Position numbers and translations under genes: made by a program. Below the pieces are notes generated by a model that had not been told where the DNA came from, ran no database searches, and saw only the letters and a program-made list of their open reading frames with translations. A DNA stretch of 64,000 bases from Simmondsia chinensis (lineage: Eukaryota > Streptophyta > Magnoliopsida > Caryophyllales > Simmondsiaceae): positions 9,863,193 through 9,927,192 of the forward strand of contig JAGTTD010000009.1 of NCBI GenBank assembly GCA_018398585.1. The letters run 5' to 3'. This document shows positions 21,464-31,944 of this stretch, piece by piece (positions within the stretch are counted from its first letter, which is position 1; each line of letters begins with the position of its first letter).

Positions 21464-21523
21464 TTCGTTCTAGGCATCCATCTGATCATCAAGTCCATTC
21501 TGGCTAGAAAGAGAAGATCGGCA

Positions 21524-22561
21524 ATGCCTCCCACCACCCGAGAAAATGCAGCTAACAATGCCACCAATGCCACGCCCAATGTGGTACCTGGTGTTGCAGC
21601 TCCCACCTATGCTGCTGTTGCGGGAGCTGAAGGAGGTAGTTCTCAAGGGTTATAGATGGATCAAGTGATGCAAATGATGCAAAATGTGCTCTGAAATGTC
21701 TAGTTGCTTGATCAGAAAATGGACAATGAGGGCCAAAGGTTGAATCAGTTATCCGATTGGCAAAGGAGGTGTGAATCTCAGCAGCAAGGAAGTGGGAATC
21801 TCTTCCCAACTAACCCACAACCTGTTCAAAAGCCGGTCAGATCCCCTAATTTCATTCCTCTGCCCTCAGATTCAGGTGACAGTGCCTCAAATGCAAGAAG
21901 TTCCTCTTGCAGACAGCCTCGGCTAGAGCTGGAGCCATTTGAAGGAACCTTGCCTCAATCTTGGTTGAGGAAATGTGAGAGGTATTTTAAATTCTATAGC
22001 ATTGAAGAGCATGAGAAAGTGGAGCTGGCCGCAGTTAAATTGAAGGGAGAAATGGAGACTTGGTTTTATGGGTTGATTCGCACCAAACCCAATCTCACTT
22101 GTACCACATTCTCAAATGAACTTTGTTCTCGATGTGGTGATGAAGATGTCAGTGAAGTTGTTGATAACTTCAACAAATTGATCCAATCAACCACTGTCAA
22201 AGACTATATGGGGAGATTTGAGGAATTAAGAGCAAGAATGCTCTCCATTTATTCTGATGCTCCCGAGTCCTTTTATGTTTCTAGCTTTGTGAGTGGGCTC
22301 AAGCCACGCATCAAGAGCTTGGTTAAGGCTTTTGAACCAGAGTCCTTAACTTAGGCATATACCAAGGCTAGGAAGGTGGAAATCTTGGTATCATCAAATG
22401 TGGATGTTCCTAAGGGAAAAGGGAATTTCCTTGGCTCTTCATCCAGTCGGGCTACCCAACCCAGCAGCAAGAATAACAGCTTGGAGGACAGGAGGCCTCA
22501 ATGATTATGCTACAAGTGCAATCAGAAGTACTTTATTGGTCACAAGTGTGATCCAAAGTAC
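21524..22561 (+). pseudogene. gag: Gag of the Reina-like element
   Basis: The first ATG after the primer site (21,524) starts MPPTTRENAANNATNATPN, an Asn/Thr/Ala-rich N-terminus. After stops at 21,653 and near 21,692-21,700 the same frame continues with LEPFEGTLPQSWLRKCERYF, EHEKVELAAVKLKGEMETWF and FEELRARMLS, the gypsy Gag (retrotrans_gag) core. After stops at 22,352 and 22,502 comes a knuckle CYKCNQKYFIGHKC (22,508-22,549). At least five in-frame stops; inactive. Gag and protease-RT were one reading frame in the parent. Confidence 0.9.
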
Positions 22562-23465
22562 TTAATGACAGTTATTGGTGAAGAAAGCCATGAAGAGGAG
22601 GCTGATGAAGAAGTTCTTCGGGAACCAACTCTGGAGGAGGAGGAATTCGAGGCAGAAGAGGACAGTTATGTGAAAATATCAGTGAAAGCTCTAACCGGGT
22701 CTGGTTCACACAACACCATTAGAATCAAGGGGGTAACAGGACCACAGACATTGCTTATCCTCATTGATAGTGGTAGTACACACAGCTTTGTTGATCCTAA
22801 GGTCATAAGAGCTGTAGGACAAGAGATCATCAAGACTACTCCCCTTGCCGTGACCGTTGCTGATGGTAATTCCCTCCTCACTCACTCAAAATGTAAGAAC
22901 TTCAGTTGGAAGATGCAGGGGCATAAGTTGGTCTATGACTTTAGACTCTTGAGACTTGGTGGTTGTGACATGGTACTAGGAGTAGATTGGATGAAGTCCT
23001 ATAGTCCAATCCTCTTTGATTTTTCACAATTGGCAGTTTCCTTTGAAAAGGAAGGTCTTAAGATCAGATTACAAGGCATTTGTGAGCAAGGACAACTGCA
23101 ATACATGAGTGGGAAGCAGCTGCACAAGGCACTAAGGAAGAAAGATTACAATTGGGTTGGTCATTTTTATTCAATCACACCAAATGCAGCACTTGAGCAG
23201 CAACAGATTTCAGCTCCTCTGTAGAATCTGTTGACAGAATTTGATGACATTTTCAGACAACTTGATGAGTTACCTCCCCTTAGGTCCTTGGATTATGCGA
23301 TTCCACTTAAGGAAGGAGCCCATCCAGTCAGCTAGCGGCCCTACAGATACCCACATTCACAAAAAAATGAGATTGAGCGACAGGTGGATGAACAACTCCA
23401 GACCAAGTTCATCAGGCATAGTCACTCTCCCTTTGCATCACCGATAATTTTGGTGAAGAAGAAGG
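22562..23465 (+). pseudogene. pol: aspartic protease and RT N-terminus of the Reina-like element
   Basis: An acidic linker (HEEEADEEV, LEEEEFEAEED) leads to GSHNTIRIKG and the retropepsin active site LLILIDSGSTHSFVDP (catalytic Asp in DSG, ~22,763), with LGVDWMKSYSPILFDF near its C-terminus. After a stop at 23,222 the frame continues FDDIFRQLDELPPLRSLDYAIPL and [16 protein letters not shown], the start of the RT. A one-base frameshift near 23,465 moves the RT into the next frame. Confidence 0.9.
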
Positions 23466-24593
23466 ATGGAACAATCACGAATGTGCATTGATTACTGCCA
23501 ATTGAACTCTCTTACAGTCAAGGACAAGTTCCCAATACCTGTCATTGACGATTTACTTGTTGAACTCAATGGTGCTTGCTACTTTTCTAAGCTGGGCCTA
23601 CGGCAGGGGTGTTATCAGATAAGAGTTCAAGAAGGCAACATCCACAAGACAGCCTTTAGGACACATCAAGGTCATTATGAGTTCGTGGTAATGCCCTTTG
23701 GGCTATCCAACGCACCAGCCACATTTCAAGCCTTGATGAATGAGGTGTTCAAAGCTTACTTGAGGAGGTTTGTCCTTGTTTTTTTTGATGACATATTGGT
23801 CTACAGCCCCACATTGCAGCAACACTTGGTGCATCTGAGGAATGTCGTCCTGACAATGAGAATTCACAAGTTGTTCGCTAAGCTCTCCAAAAGTGCCTTT
23901 GCTCAAACTCAGGTTGAATACCTGGGACATATAATATCCTTTGAAGGAGTTGCCACCGATCCAAGCAAAGTGCAATCTATGTTGCAATGGCCAGAGCCCA
24001 AATCCCTTAAAGAATTAAGGGGATTTTTGGGTTTAACAGGCTACTACCGCAAATTCATAATGGGGCATGGGTTGATTGCCAAGCCATTAACAGAATTGCT
24101 CGAGAAGGACAACTTCCATTGGAATGTTTTAGCTCTGGAGGCATTTGAATCATTGAAATAGATCATGACCAAGGCTCCAGTCCTTGCTATGCCTGATTTC
24201 AGCTAGCCCTTCACTCTTGAAACTGATGCTAGCACTTCAGGCGTTGGTGCTGTTCTTTCGCAAGGAGGAAGACCATTGGCTTACTTAAGCCAAGCTTGAG
24301 GACCAAAGAACCAAAGTCTCTCCATATATGAGAAGGAGTATATGGCCATACTTTTGGCTGTCCAAAAGTGGCGCCATTATCTGGAAGGCCACAAATTTGT
24401 CATAAAAACGAATCATCAAAGTCTGAAATACTTGCTCGAGCAAAGGTTCACCGCAAGGGTCCAAAGAAAAGGGTTGATGAGAATGCTAGGGTTAGAATAC
24501 ACCATTGAGTACCGGAAGGGGGCTGAAAATTTGGTAGCAGATGCTCTCTCTAGATGCAATGAGGCAACTGAATCAGAGGAAAAAAGCAGATGA
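23466..24593 (+). pseudogene. pol: reverse transcriptase and RNase H of the Reina-like element
   Basis: RT motifs follow in order: [100 protein letters not shown]. The motif A aspartate (usual SKLDL) is glycine here (SKLGL), while the FDD of motif C is intact. RNase H follows with LETDASTSGVGAVLS, YEKEYMAILLAVQKWRHYL, IKTNHQSLKYL (Asn where the third catalytic Asp of TDHQSL is expected) and VADALSR. Stops lie at 24,159, ~24,204 and ~24,297. A frameshift near 24,590 precedes the integrase. Confidence 0.95.
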
Positions 24594-26113
24594 AGCTCGG
24601 GTTGCTGCAATCATTGAAGTAGTACCTCTTTGGATGACAGAAGTGATCAGTTCTTATGAAAACGATGAATTTGCTAAAGCTTGCATTGTTCCTTACTGTA
24701 TCAATTCCTCTCCAACAAATCTTGATTCCAATATTTCTATCAATGGAGGCATCATAAGGGTTAACGGCAAGATCTATGTGGGTAATGACAGCAAGCTAAG
24801 GGAACAGATCATAGCAGCATCTCATGACTCTCCTTGGGGGGGTCACTCTGGCAGAGAAGGTTCATATCAGAGAATCAAGCAGTATTTTTATTGGCCTAAG
24901 CTGAAGAAGTAAGTCCAAGAATTCGTGGACCAGTGCCAAATTTGCCAACAGATCAAGGTGGATCACACACCTTACAAAGGCCTGCTGCAACCTCTTCCAA
25001 TTCCCGAAGGTTCTTGGACCCACATCAGCATGGATTTCATTAAGGGACTACCTAAATCTGAAGGGACGGAGATCATTTGGGTAGTAATTGATCGTTTTAC
25101 CCGATATGGTCACTTCATTGCTCTTCATCACCCCATCACTGCTGAAAATTTGGCTCGGTTGTTCTTAGACAACATCTACAAACTACATGGCCTTCCTCAG
25201 ACAATTGGGTTAGATAGAGACAAGTTATTCACTAGTAACTTCTGGCGTGAGCTGTTCCTTCTGATGGGCATCACCTTAGCCTTGAGTTCTTCTTACCATC
25301 CACAATCGGATGGCCAAACTGAGAGAGTTAATCAAAGTGTAGAGCAGTACCTGCGTGGCATGACATTCTCACATCCCAAACAATGGCACAGATGGCTCTC
25401 TTTAGCTGAGTATTGGTATAATACCCATCCTCATAGTTCCTTAGGAACTACACCATTCAAAGCTCTCTATGTTCAAGATCCTCCTTCTCCATTATTCAAT
25501 CAAGGGGTGGTCTCTCATGTACAGGGGGTTACTGACTTACTTCAGCAGAGAATGCAACTAATTCATCAGCTCAAAGATAATTTACAATTGGCTCAAGCAA
25601 GGATGAAGTTCTACGCAGATAAGAAGAGAACTGATAAGAGCTTCAATGTGGGAGATATGGTATATCTTAAACTGCAGCCATATCGACAAAGTTCAGTAGT
25701 AATCCGCAAAAACATCAATTTATCTACCAGGTTCTATGGCCCTTACAAAATCATAGAACGAATTAGCAAGGTAGCATACGAATTGGAGCTTCCCCGAGAC
25801 TGCTTGATTCACCCTGTGTTTCATCGTTCCTTACTGAAGAAACAGGTCTCTTCCAAAACCGACGGCACTGAAAGTACCCAAAGAGAAGCAACAGCAAGCT
25901 TGCAAGCAAGAAGTAACGGTCAATTGATCCTTGAACCTGAGGTCATTCTTGATAAAAGAACGGTGCAGTAGCAAGGCAACACCACACAACAGCTTTTGAT
26001 CAAATGGACCAACTTGAGCACTGAACAGGCTACTTGGGAGAATTCCAACTTCATCAAATCTCAATTTCCCTTTTTCCATTCTGGAGACAAGAATGAATTG
26101 AAGGGGAGGGAAT
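24594..26113 (+). pseudogene. pol: integrase with chromodomain tail of the Reina-like element
   Basis: The zinc-binding HHCC module is seen in HDSPWGGHSG and DQCQICQQ, with a stop at 24,910 between them. The catalytic core has Asp in SMDFIKGLPKSEG, Asp in IGLDRDKLFTS and Glu in HPQSDGQTERVN, so the triad is present. The C-terminal GPY/F module is RFYGPYKIIERISKVAYELE with HPVFHRSLLKK. After a stop at 25,969 a chromodomain-like QLLIKWTNLSTEQATWE...FIKSQFPFFH completes the protein, whose end overlaps the polypurine tract and the first bases of the 3' LTR. Chromodomain tails direct integration toward heterochromatin in this clade. Confidence 0.9.
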
Positions 26114-26380
26114 TGTCATAAACCAAACTTAGAATTAGGCTAATATGCATTTTGGCGGGAATAGTACTTCTTAGTGCATTTAGGCGGGAAAGTTTGTTAT
26201 GTGAATGGGTGATGTGTCCGGTTTGTTACATCTTGAGCTAAGCTTTGTAAATATCTATAAAAAGATTTGGAAATGTAAGAAGTGATCATCCAATGAAAAT
26301 ATAATCCAATTCCTTGTTTTTACTCTATCTCTTGCTCTCAATTCGATGGTTAGCATTCAATTTCTAGTTGATTTCTAACA
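26114..26380 (+). repeat. 3' LTR of the Reina-like element
   Basis: TGTCATAAACCA...TTTCTAACA, same length as the 5' LTR. It is preceded by the polypurine tract AAGGGGAGGGAA (26,100-26,112) and followed by the target copy CATAC. Confidence 0.95.
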
Positions 26381-26385
26381 CATAC

Positions 26386-27246
26386 TTTTTAGGAAAATTT
26401 TCTACTCTTTTTAGCTTGTTTATTTTAATTAGACTTGAATAACTTGAGAATCAATTGTTGTTATGTTCTAATTGCAAAACATGATCTATTCTAAAGCACT
26501 ATCTTGATAAAATCGTTTTATTTGAGTTCACTAGTTAGCATAGCTATTTTACATTTGTTTCTAATTAAAAAGATGCTCAAATTTGAATAGATTGCATTAA
26601 GATTATCATTTGCATAATAAATTTTGAAGAGTTATGCCTGAGTTTAAATAATAAAAAATGAAAAAAATATAATAAAAATAAAGGGAGGGAATCAATAAGC
26701 ACCGCTATCCTGTTAAAAACATCTGTCATTTGGATATGTGCTACGGTGTGATGGGTTCGTGCCTTGGTACCTTGGGAAAGTAGATCCGTAGGGGTGTTTC
26801 AACTCCTAGTACCCAAGGCCAACTTGAATGGGAGCTTCCGTATTGAAAGCTCGCTACAAGGGGAACTTACAGAGCTAATAAGGAATTGAGCACCTTAAAA
26901 AAAAAGGAAGAAAAAAATTGGTGAATAATTTTAGTCTTGGGCCTACTTAAAAAGTCTTGTTATGAGTGGCATGATTTTTGTCTTCCATTCAGTTTGAATG
27001 TCATGAGATTAGAGAGAATGGACAAACTTAATATACTTAGCCAACTTTTGAATTCGGTTATCAAGGTGATTGACGAGTTTTTCCTTGGAAAGATTGTTTT
27101 TCCTTTAGAACCTTCGAACTTTGAGTCTTGGTCATTCTTTTCTATTAGAAGTAGTCTTGCTTTGAATTGTGATAAATTCTTAAAAAGTATGAGATCATGT
27201 GCTTTAATGTTTAACCTTTATCGATGACGAGCAAGATTTAAGTTTA
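26386..27246 (+). other. 3' non-coding region of copy 1, downstream part, with conserved block
   Basis: Continues the Athila-type 3' region after the gypsy insertion. The part at 26,697-26,896 (GGTGTGATGGGTTCGTGCC, TTGGTACCTTG, GTAGGGGTGTTTCAAC, GCTCGCTACAAGGGG) is strongly conserved with 37,296-37,475 (inverted) and 54,002-54,200. Toward the end it reads GATGACGAGCAAGATTTAAGTTT, after which the usual GGGGGTATTTTGATAAG polypurine/LTR junction has been deleted. Confidence 0.75.
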
Positions 27247-28662
27247 ACTTAGTATATAATTATTCATATCATTTTGATTCATTTTTAAACCATTTACATC
27301 AAACTTTTATCGCTACTGCTCGCTTTTGCTCTTTTTCACTCCAATTTCTATTTTCTTGCAAAAAAACTTATTTTGTGCTAAATCTTGCTAGGTTTTATCA
27401 TCAATAGAAACAAATGAAAGTGAATTGCAATAAACAAAGCAAAAATCAAGCAACTTGAATCAATTTGGAAGTGAACTCACGGCTAAGGCAAAATTTATGT
27501 ACAAAGTGTTGCAAATTACAAATTTTGACGGCAAACTCAACCAATCACAAGCAAGGAAGGCTTAAACACTTAAAAAATGAATACAACCTGCAAAGAAATG
27601 CTGAGTTTGGGTGGTGCTGCAAAGAAAATTGAAAAGAATTGGCAATTTGTAGCAAGTTGTGAAGAGGAGCAGCAAAAGCAACAAATCAAGAGCTAGTTCA
27701 TGTATTTATTTATTTCATAAATTTGCAACTTCATTACTTTATATAGGGATGCTTGGGAGGTGTTTTATCATCAATTCATCTAGAAAAACACAAAGTAGGA
27801 ATATAGCAAGAAATTTCTAGGGAAGAAGTAGGAGGAGAAAAGAAGAAGTTTGGTTTGCAATTTCTTATTTTCTATTTTTTTTTCCCTATCTTTTCCTTCT
27901 TTAATTTCACGAATTTTGTCTTTATTTTGTATTATATTATGCTTACCATTAACTAATTTTGTTTTTCCAAGGCTATGTAGTATAAGCTGTAATATACTCT
28001 CTCTTCTAATTCAACGTATTCAATGTTTTGTTATTGCGTTATTGAATTGTTTATCTTTGTTCTTCATAGGTTTTGAATGCTTGATCACTATTTAAATCCT
28101 ATAATAATTCATAATGAGTCAGAGAGGAGATTTATGATAATTGCTGAGGTGATAAACAAATTAGACGAATGCTCGAGAGAGATTAACGCAATTTGTATGG
28201 TCTTAAGTGAAAACCATGAATCTTTAAAACTCTTTTCTTATTTAAATTCATGCAAGAGATTAATTAGTTAGTATGTAAAAGAGCATGCTAAATGTTGCTC
28301 GAGAGAGACTATTTGGTAAATTAGGGTTTTCGACCATCAACACATAATAATGACTTGAATATTGAGAATAGAAAGGCATATTGATGCAACTAGGTAAAAT
28401 TGGATACCTTGGATTTTATTAAATCATTAAAATCTTCTAAAAATTAGCACACCCTTTTATAAAATTAGTAACCAGCATTGTTCTTTTTTATTTTGTTTTG
28501 TTTCATATGAAAAACTTTGAATTTCGGTCTTTCAAATAGCGCTAAAACTACTAAATTCAGTACTCATTCAAAAACAATCCTGATGGGAACAATACTGCGT
28601 TCACTCTTTATTACTTGATACAACTTAGTGCATTTGCTCAGCATATACCCACTAAAGTATCA
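27247..28662 (+). repeat. 3' LTR of non-autonomous Athila copy 1 (5' edge deleted)
   Basis: Matches 17,426-18,785 in order from TTAGTATATAATTATTCATA to the terminal AAAGTATCA, but the first ~15 bases including the TG are missing. It is followed by the GTAAA target copy at 28,663-28,667. Frames inside (27,850-28,271) are LTR sequence, not genes. Confidence 0.85.
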
Positions 28663-29224
28663 GTAAACATGGTGATTGATGTTTCATGTAGGGAAGCAAT
28701 AAGAAATTTGGGCTTGTATGGTCACTGCTCAGCCCCATATTATTGGTGACTTGAGAATGGCTAAGATTAAGGTAAAATGAAAGTGGGATGGAGCTTTCTT
28801 GCAAGTGATTACCATATGCCCTATGCTAGAAAATATTAAACGAGCAAGTTATAATTATTCCTATCCCAATATTTTAGTAAGTAGAATCCCAAGTCTAAGT
28901 AGTTGTGATTGACGTTAGAATTGCGCAATGGAAGCGTGGTGAATGGAACAGTGGAAGAATTAACTTCGTATTGATCTTAAGTTCAAGGCCTCCTCAATGT
29001 TGCGTCAAAGAGTTTTCATGCTTTAAAGAGATTTTGCAAAGACATTGTCGACAGTTAGCAAAAAGGATAGCGATGCGTATTACATACTATTGGCTATTAT
29101 ATGATATCCAATCCTCTTTATTTCAAAAATTGTGAGTTTAGGTCTAATTTGAAGTAGATACCTAGATTTATTTGAAAATGAAGATAAGTTTTGAGGATGA
29201 AACTTTTATTTAAGGGGGTGAAGA
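28663..29224 (+). pseudogene. 3' end of an unidentified gypsy-type polyprotein
   Basis: The sequence has many stops and I cannot align it to a domain. Its very end, however, reads FEDETFI, a stop, then GGEDIIP around a TTTAAGGGGGTGAAG polypurine tract (29,209-29,223). This matches the standard end of many plant gypsy polyproteins just before the 3' LTR. A frame at 28,905-29,135 (76 codons) is probably part of it. This is the host sequence into which the GTAAA-flanked element inserted. Confidence 0.4.
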
Positions 29225-30173
29225 TATAATACCTAGTCTAATTAAATTGGACTAGGTATCATAATATGCAAAACCCGGGGTGATTAGATTGGGCTAGGCA
29301 TTGTAATATGTAAAACTCAAACTAATTAAATTGAGGTAGGTATTCTTATAATTGGGCTAATAAATACAATAATGGGCTAATTTTTGGAAAGGGCCCATTA
29401 ATAATATTTGGGTTATATATATATATATACCCCCTCTTTCAATTGATTCTCTCTCTCTCTTTCAAGAGCCAATCTTCAATTAGATTCTTTTCCCTTGATA
29501 GGTTTTCGAAGCAAATTCATGATAGAAGTTCGGATATTGAATTAGAAGATACTGAATGTAGGCATACCACTTCCCCTACTTACAACAACAACCACTTCCC
29601 CTACTTGTTTGTGAAATATGAAATTTGTTTTATATGATTTGATGTATAAGACTAATATTAGAGCAATTTATTATTTTGTTAAAGTAGGATCAGGCACGTG
29701 TTTGATTGATTGTGTGATTACTACTATTATGATTTGAAATTATATTGATTTACAAGTTGATTTGAGGATGGATTATGTGAACTTTCGAAAGAATGTGTAC
29801 TTGCGATAATGTTAAAGAAATTATTGTGAACTGGCGATTTGATTTGAAAGGCGTTTACAGGGAGAGCTCATAGATACTGCGTGACCCCAAGGGGTTTATC
29901 AATGATAGAATGTGAAATATGTGAAATTCGATCTTTGACCTTGTCGCGGGAATAATGCCGGCACATAGTCTCCAATTGATCTGTGAGTTCTTCTAAATTG
30001 ACAGATACTACATTGACCTTGATGGGTCTATCGATTATAGAATCGATTCGAATGTGAAATTTGTGAACATTGATATATAACCTGTCGCGGGAATAATACT
30101 AGCCGTAGTCATTGATTTATCTGTGAGTTTCACCAAGGAGCTCTTGTGAAATAGACTAAAGTATAAAGTGATG
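29225..30173 (+). repeat. LTR remnant following the polypurine tract, with internal ~140-bp repeats
   Basis: Starts TATAATACCTAGTC after the polypurine tract (the family usually starts TGTAATACC) and contains a TATA-like ATATATATATATACCC (29,415-29,430). A degenerate repeat of about 140 bp occurs at 29,882-30,015 and 30,016-30,145, with shared TCGCGGGAATAAT and TTGATYTRTCTGTGAGTT-type words. The 3' end is cut by the LTR beginning at 30,174. Confidence 0.5.
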
Positions 30174-30582
30174 TGTTATGATTGGTATTATACTTGTAAT
30201 AGAATAGCTAAATGTAATAGTTACATGTAGTTAGAAGTATTAACTGGTTATTAATAATAGTTAGTTATAGATATTTTAATTGTTAAGAGTAGTTAGAGAT
30301 AATATGGTTATCAGGATTAGTTAGAGATATTATAATTGCTAGATTAGGTTTGTATATAAAAGGAATTAGAGTTGTAATTGGAAATTGTGCAAAGTAATGA
30401 AATAATATGTTCACCTTTCCCTATTCTCTCTCTCTCGCTCTCTCTCTCATCTCTACTTTCTCTTCCTAAATTCATCTAATTCTTTCTCATCTCATGCACT
30501 AGCTCTCTTCTTATCTCCAATTCTTCTACCTTTCTTTCCCATCTCAGTTCTAACTCTTTCCCCATCATATAGGTTCATGACA
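30174..30582 (+). repeat. isolated LTR (~409 bp)
   Basis: Ends are TGTTATGATT and GTTCATGACA, in short inverted repeat. A TATA-like TGTATATAAAAGG (30,351-30,363) is followed by a long CT-rich leader, which gives the + orientation. No primer site follows and no polypurine tract precedes, and the flanking bases do not match as a target duplication. It is a solo LTR that lost its duplication or a recombination product. It abuts the Tat fragment. Confidence 0.55.
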
Positions 30583-31271
30583 ATACATTTGACAGATTTC
30601 GATTTGAGGTATCACTGAGACACGAGAACTCCCCATTTACCGGGAAAATAACCAATTGCGAATCCCCCTTAACGAGGGTAATGAGGACTTGCATTCCTAG
30701 AAGAGTTTGAAGGCCAATTATCATAGCCTCATACTTAGCCATGATATTGAAGCATTTGCTCACCAAGGTAATAGCCAACTTAGGGGGATTCTATCATAAT
30801 TCCCACTCCAGCACTCCATCGAAAAATAGTTTCCAAGGAACTAGTTCTACCACTAGAAGGTGTTCTGGCTCCTTACCGAAGTCAGTTTGAATATTTGGAT
30901 GGCCAACAAAAAAAGTCTGATAGGGCTTGCCCCTTACTAACTTCTGTGACACATATACCAAGTCAAATTGAAGTAGAGCTACACTCCACTTGTTTAACCA
31001 TCCTCTCAAAACTGGTCTATCTAGCATATATTTAAGGACATTTGTCTTGGCTACCACATACATAGTAAACTCCAAGAAATAATGCCTTAATATTTTTGAT
31101 GCAAAGAATAAAGATAGACACAATTTTTTAATTGAGGTATACTTTATCTCACATTCATTTAGGCAACTGCTTAGGTAGAACACAGCCTATTCAAAGCCTT
31201 GCTCATTATCATGTACAAGCAACATACCAATAGATTCTTTTGAAGCAGAGACATAGATCTTCAATGGCTTG
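30583..31271 (-). pseudogene. pol: Tat-lineage gypsy fragment: RNase H plus second RNase H
   Basis: On the minus strand, KPLKIYVSASKESIGMLLVH, FYLSSCLNECEIKYTSIKKL and YMLDRPVLRGWLNKWSVAL follow the RNase H plan of Tat/Ogre elements (ISRVL...E.RYSPIEKLCLA and YMLSRPIL-type motifs). WKLFFDGVLEWEL and then AKYEAMIIGLQTLLGMQ with GDSQLVI match the additional archaeal-type RNase H found downstream in the Tat lineage. Stops interrupt it. It is the continuation of the RT fragment at 49,146-49,656, from which it is separated by the Reina-like insertion (GCTTG duplication). Confidence 0.85.
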
Positions 31272-31605
31272 TGTTATGATTCAAGATCAATCTTGAGTCA
31301 TAACCAATTTGAGTTAAGAAGAAGAGAAGAGATGAGAAATAGAGAGAGAGAGAGAGTTTGAGATTAGAGAAGAAGATCATTATCAATTCATTCAATGAAT
31401 CTAATTACATGAGCAATCAAACTACTTCTACCAACTCTAAGATAAGTTGGTTAAGAGCAAAAATATCTAACAAGACTTCTCCAAAATATCCAGCAAGCAA
31501 GACAATACTGTCAACACATTATAACCGAACTAACCCGCTTTCCCACCATCAATTATTACAAACATTACTAAGCAAAACATCCTAAAATCAGCACGATCAT
31601 GACAA
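31272..31605 (-). repeat. 3' LTR of the minus-strand Reina-like element (334 bp)
   Basis: On the minus strand it begins TGTCATGATCGTGC and ends TTGAATCATAACA, preceded by the polypurine stretch AAGGAGGGAGGAT (31,606-31,618). It matches 48,803-49,145. Confidence 0.9.
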
Positions 31606-31618
31606 TCCTCCCTCCTTG

Positions 31619-31944
31619 TGAACATTCTTGTCTCAAGAATGGAAAGAAGGGAATTGGCTCTTGATGGACTTCGAGTCCGCCCAAGTGGCATTTGCTGGAC
31701 TCAAATTGGGCCATTGAATTAACACTTGCTCAACATTCCTTTCCTGTTGCTGAATCACTCGAGACTCTAATATAGCTGTAGGTTCTTGCAGAATCAATCC
31801 ATTGGAAGAGGCCATAGGAGGAATAGCTGAACTGACCACACCATTAGCAACTTGTTTCGTCAACAAAGATACATGAAACACTGGATGTACAGAGGAATCA
31901 GGAGGCAATTCTTGCTTGTAAGCAACATTTCCCAACTTCTCCAA
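31619..31944 (-). pseudogene. pol: integrase C-terminus and chromodomain (minus-strand Reina-like)
   Basis: The frame 31,944-31,633 reads LGNVAYKQELPPDSSVHPVF, HVSLLTKQV, then VEQVLIQWPNLSPANATWAD and IKSQFPSFHS. These are the end of the GPY/F module and a chromodomain-like tail collinear with the other Reina-like copy. It terminates beside the polypurine tract. Confidence 0.85.

Larger units (their letters stand above)
21183..26380 (+). mobile_element. full-length but dead Ty3/gypsy element, Reina-like chromovirus (5.2 kb)
   Basis: LTRs of 267 bp (21,183-21,449 and 26,114-26,380), a tRNA-iMet primer site, gag, protease, RT, RNase H, integrase and a chromodomain tail in gypsy order, a polypurine tract GGGGAGGGAA, and a target duplication CATAC (21,178-21,182 and 26,381-26,385). 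Small size, short LTRs and a C-terminal chromodomain fit the Reina clade. By eye the LTRs differ at about 10 of 267 positions, so insertion is fairly recent. Even so, gag-pol carries roughly ten stops and at least two frameshifts, and it lost an RT catalytic aspartate. Confidence 0.95.
17426..28662 (+). mobile_element. non-autonomous Athila-derived LTR element (copy 1), interrupted by a Reina-like element
   Basis: LTRs at 17,426-18,785 and 27,247-28,662 bracket a tRNA-Asp primer site, a leader, a short zinc-knuckle gag and a long 3' non-coding region. There is no protease, RT or integrase of its own. A 5-bp duplication GTAAA at 17,421-17,425 and 28,663-28,667 confirms the boundaries. The 5.2-kb gypsy element at 21,183-26,380 is a later insertion in the 3' non-coding region. 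The LTRs are related to those of the autonomous Athila at 33.7-45.4 kb, starting TGATAAG.CTAATTTAGTATA. The element was presumably mobilised by such a relative. Confidence 0.9.

Noticed and set aside
27850..28271. Frames of 64-81 codons in the 3' LTR of copy 1
   Set aside because: Equivalent sequence occurs in the other LTR copies with stops; LTR non-coding sequence.
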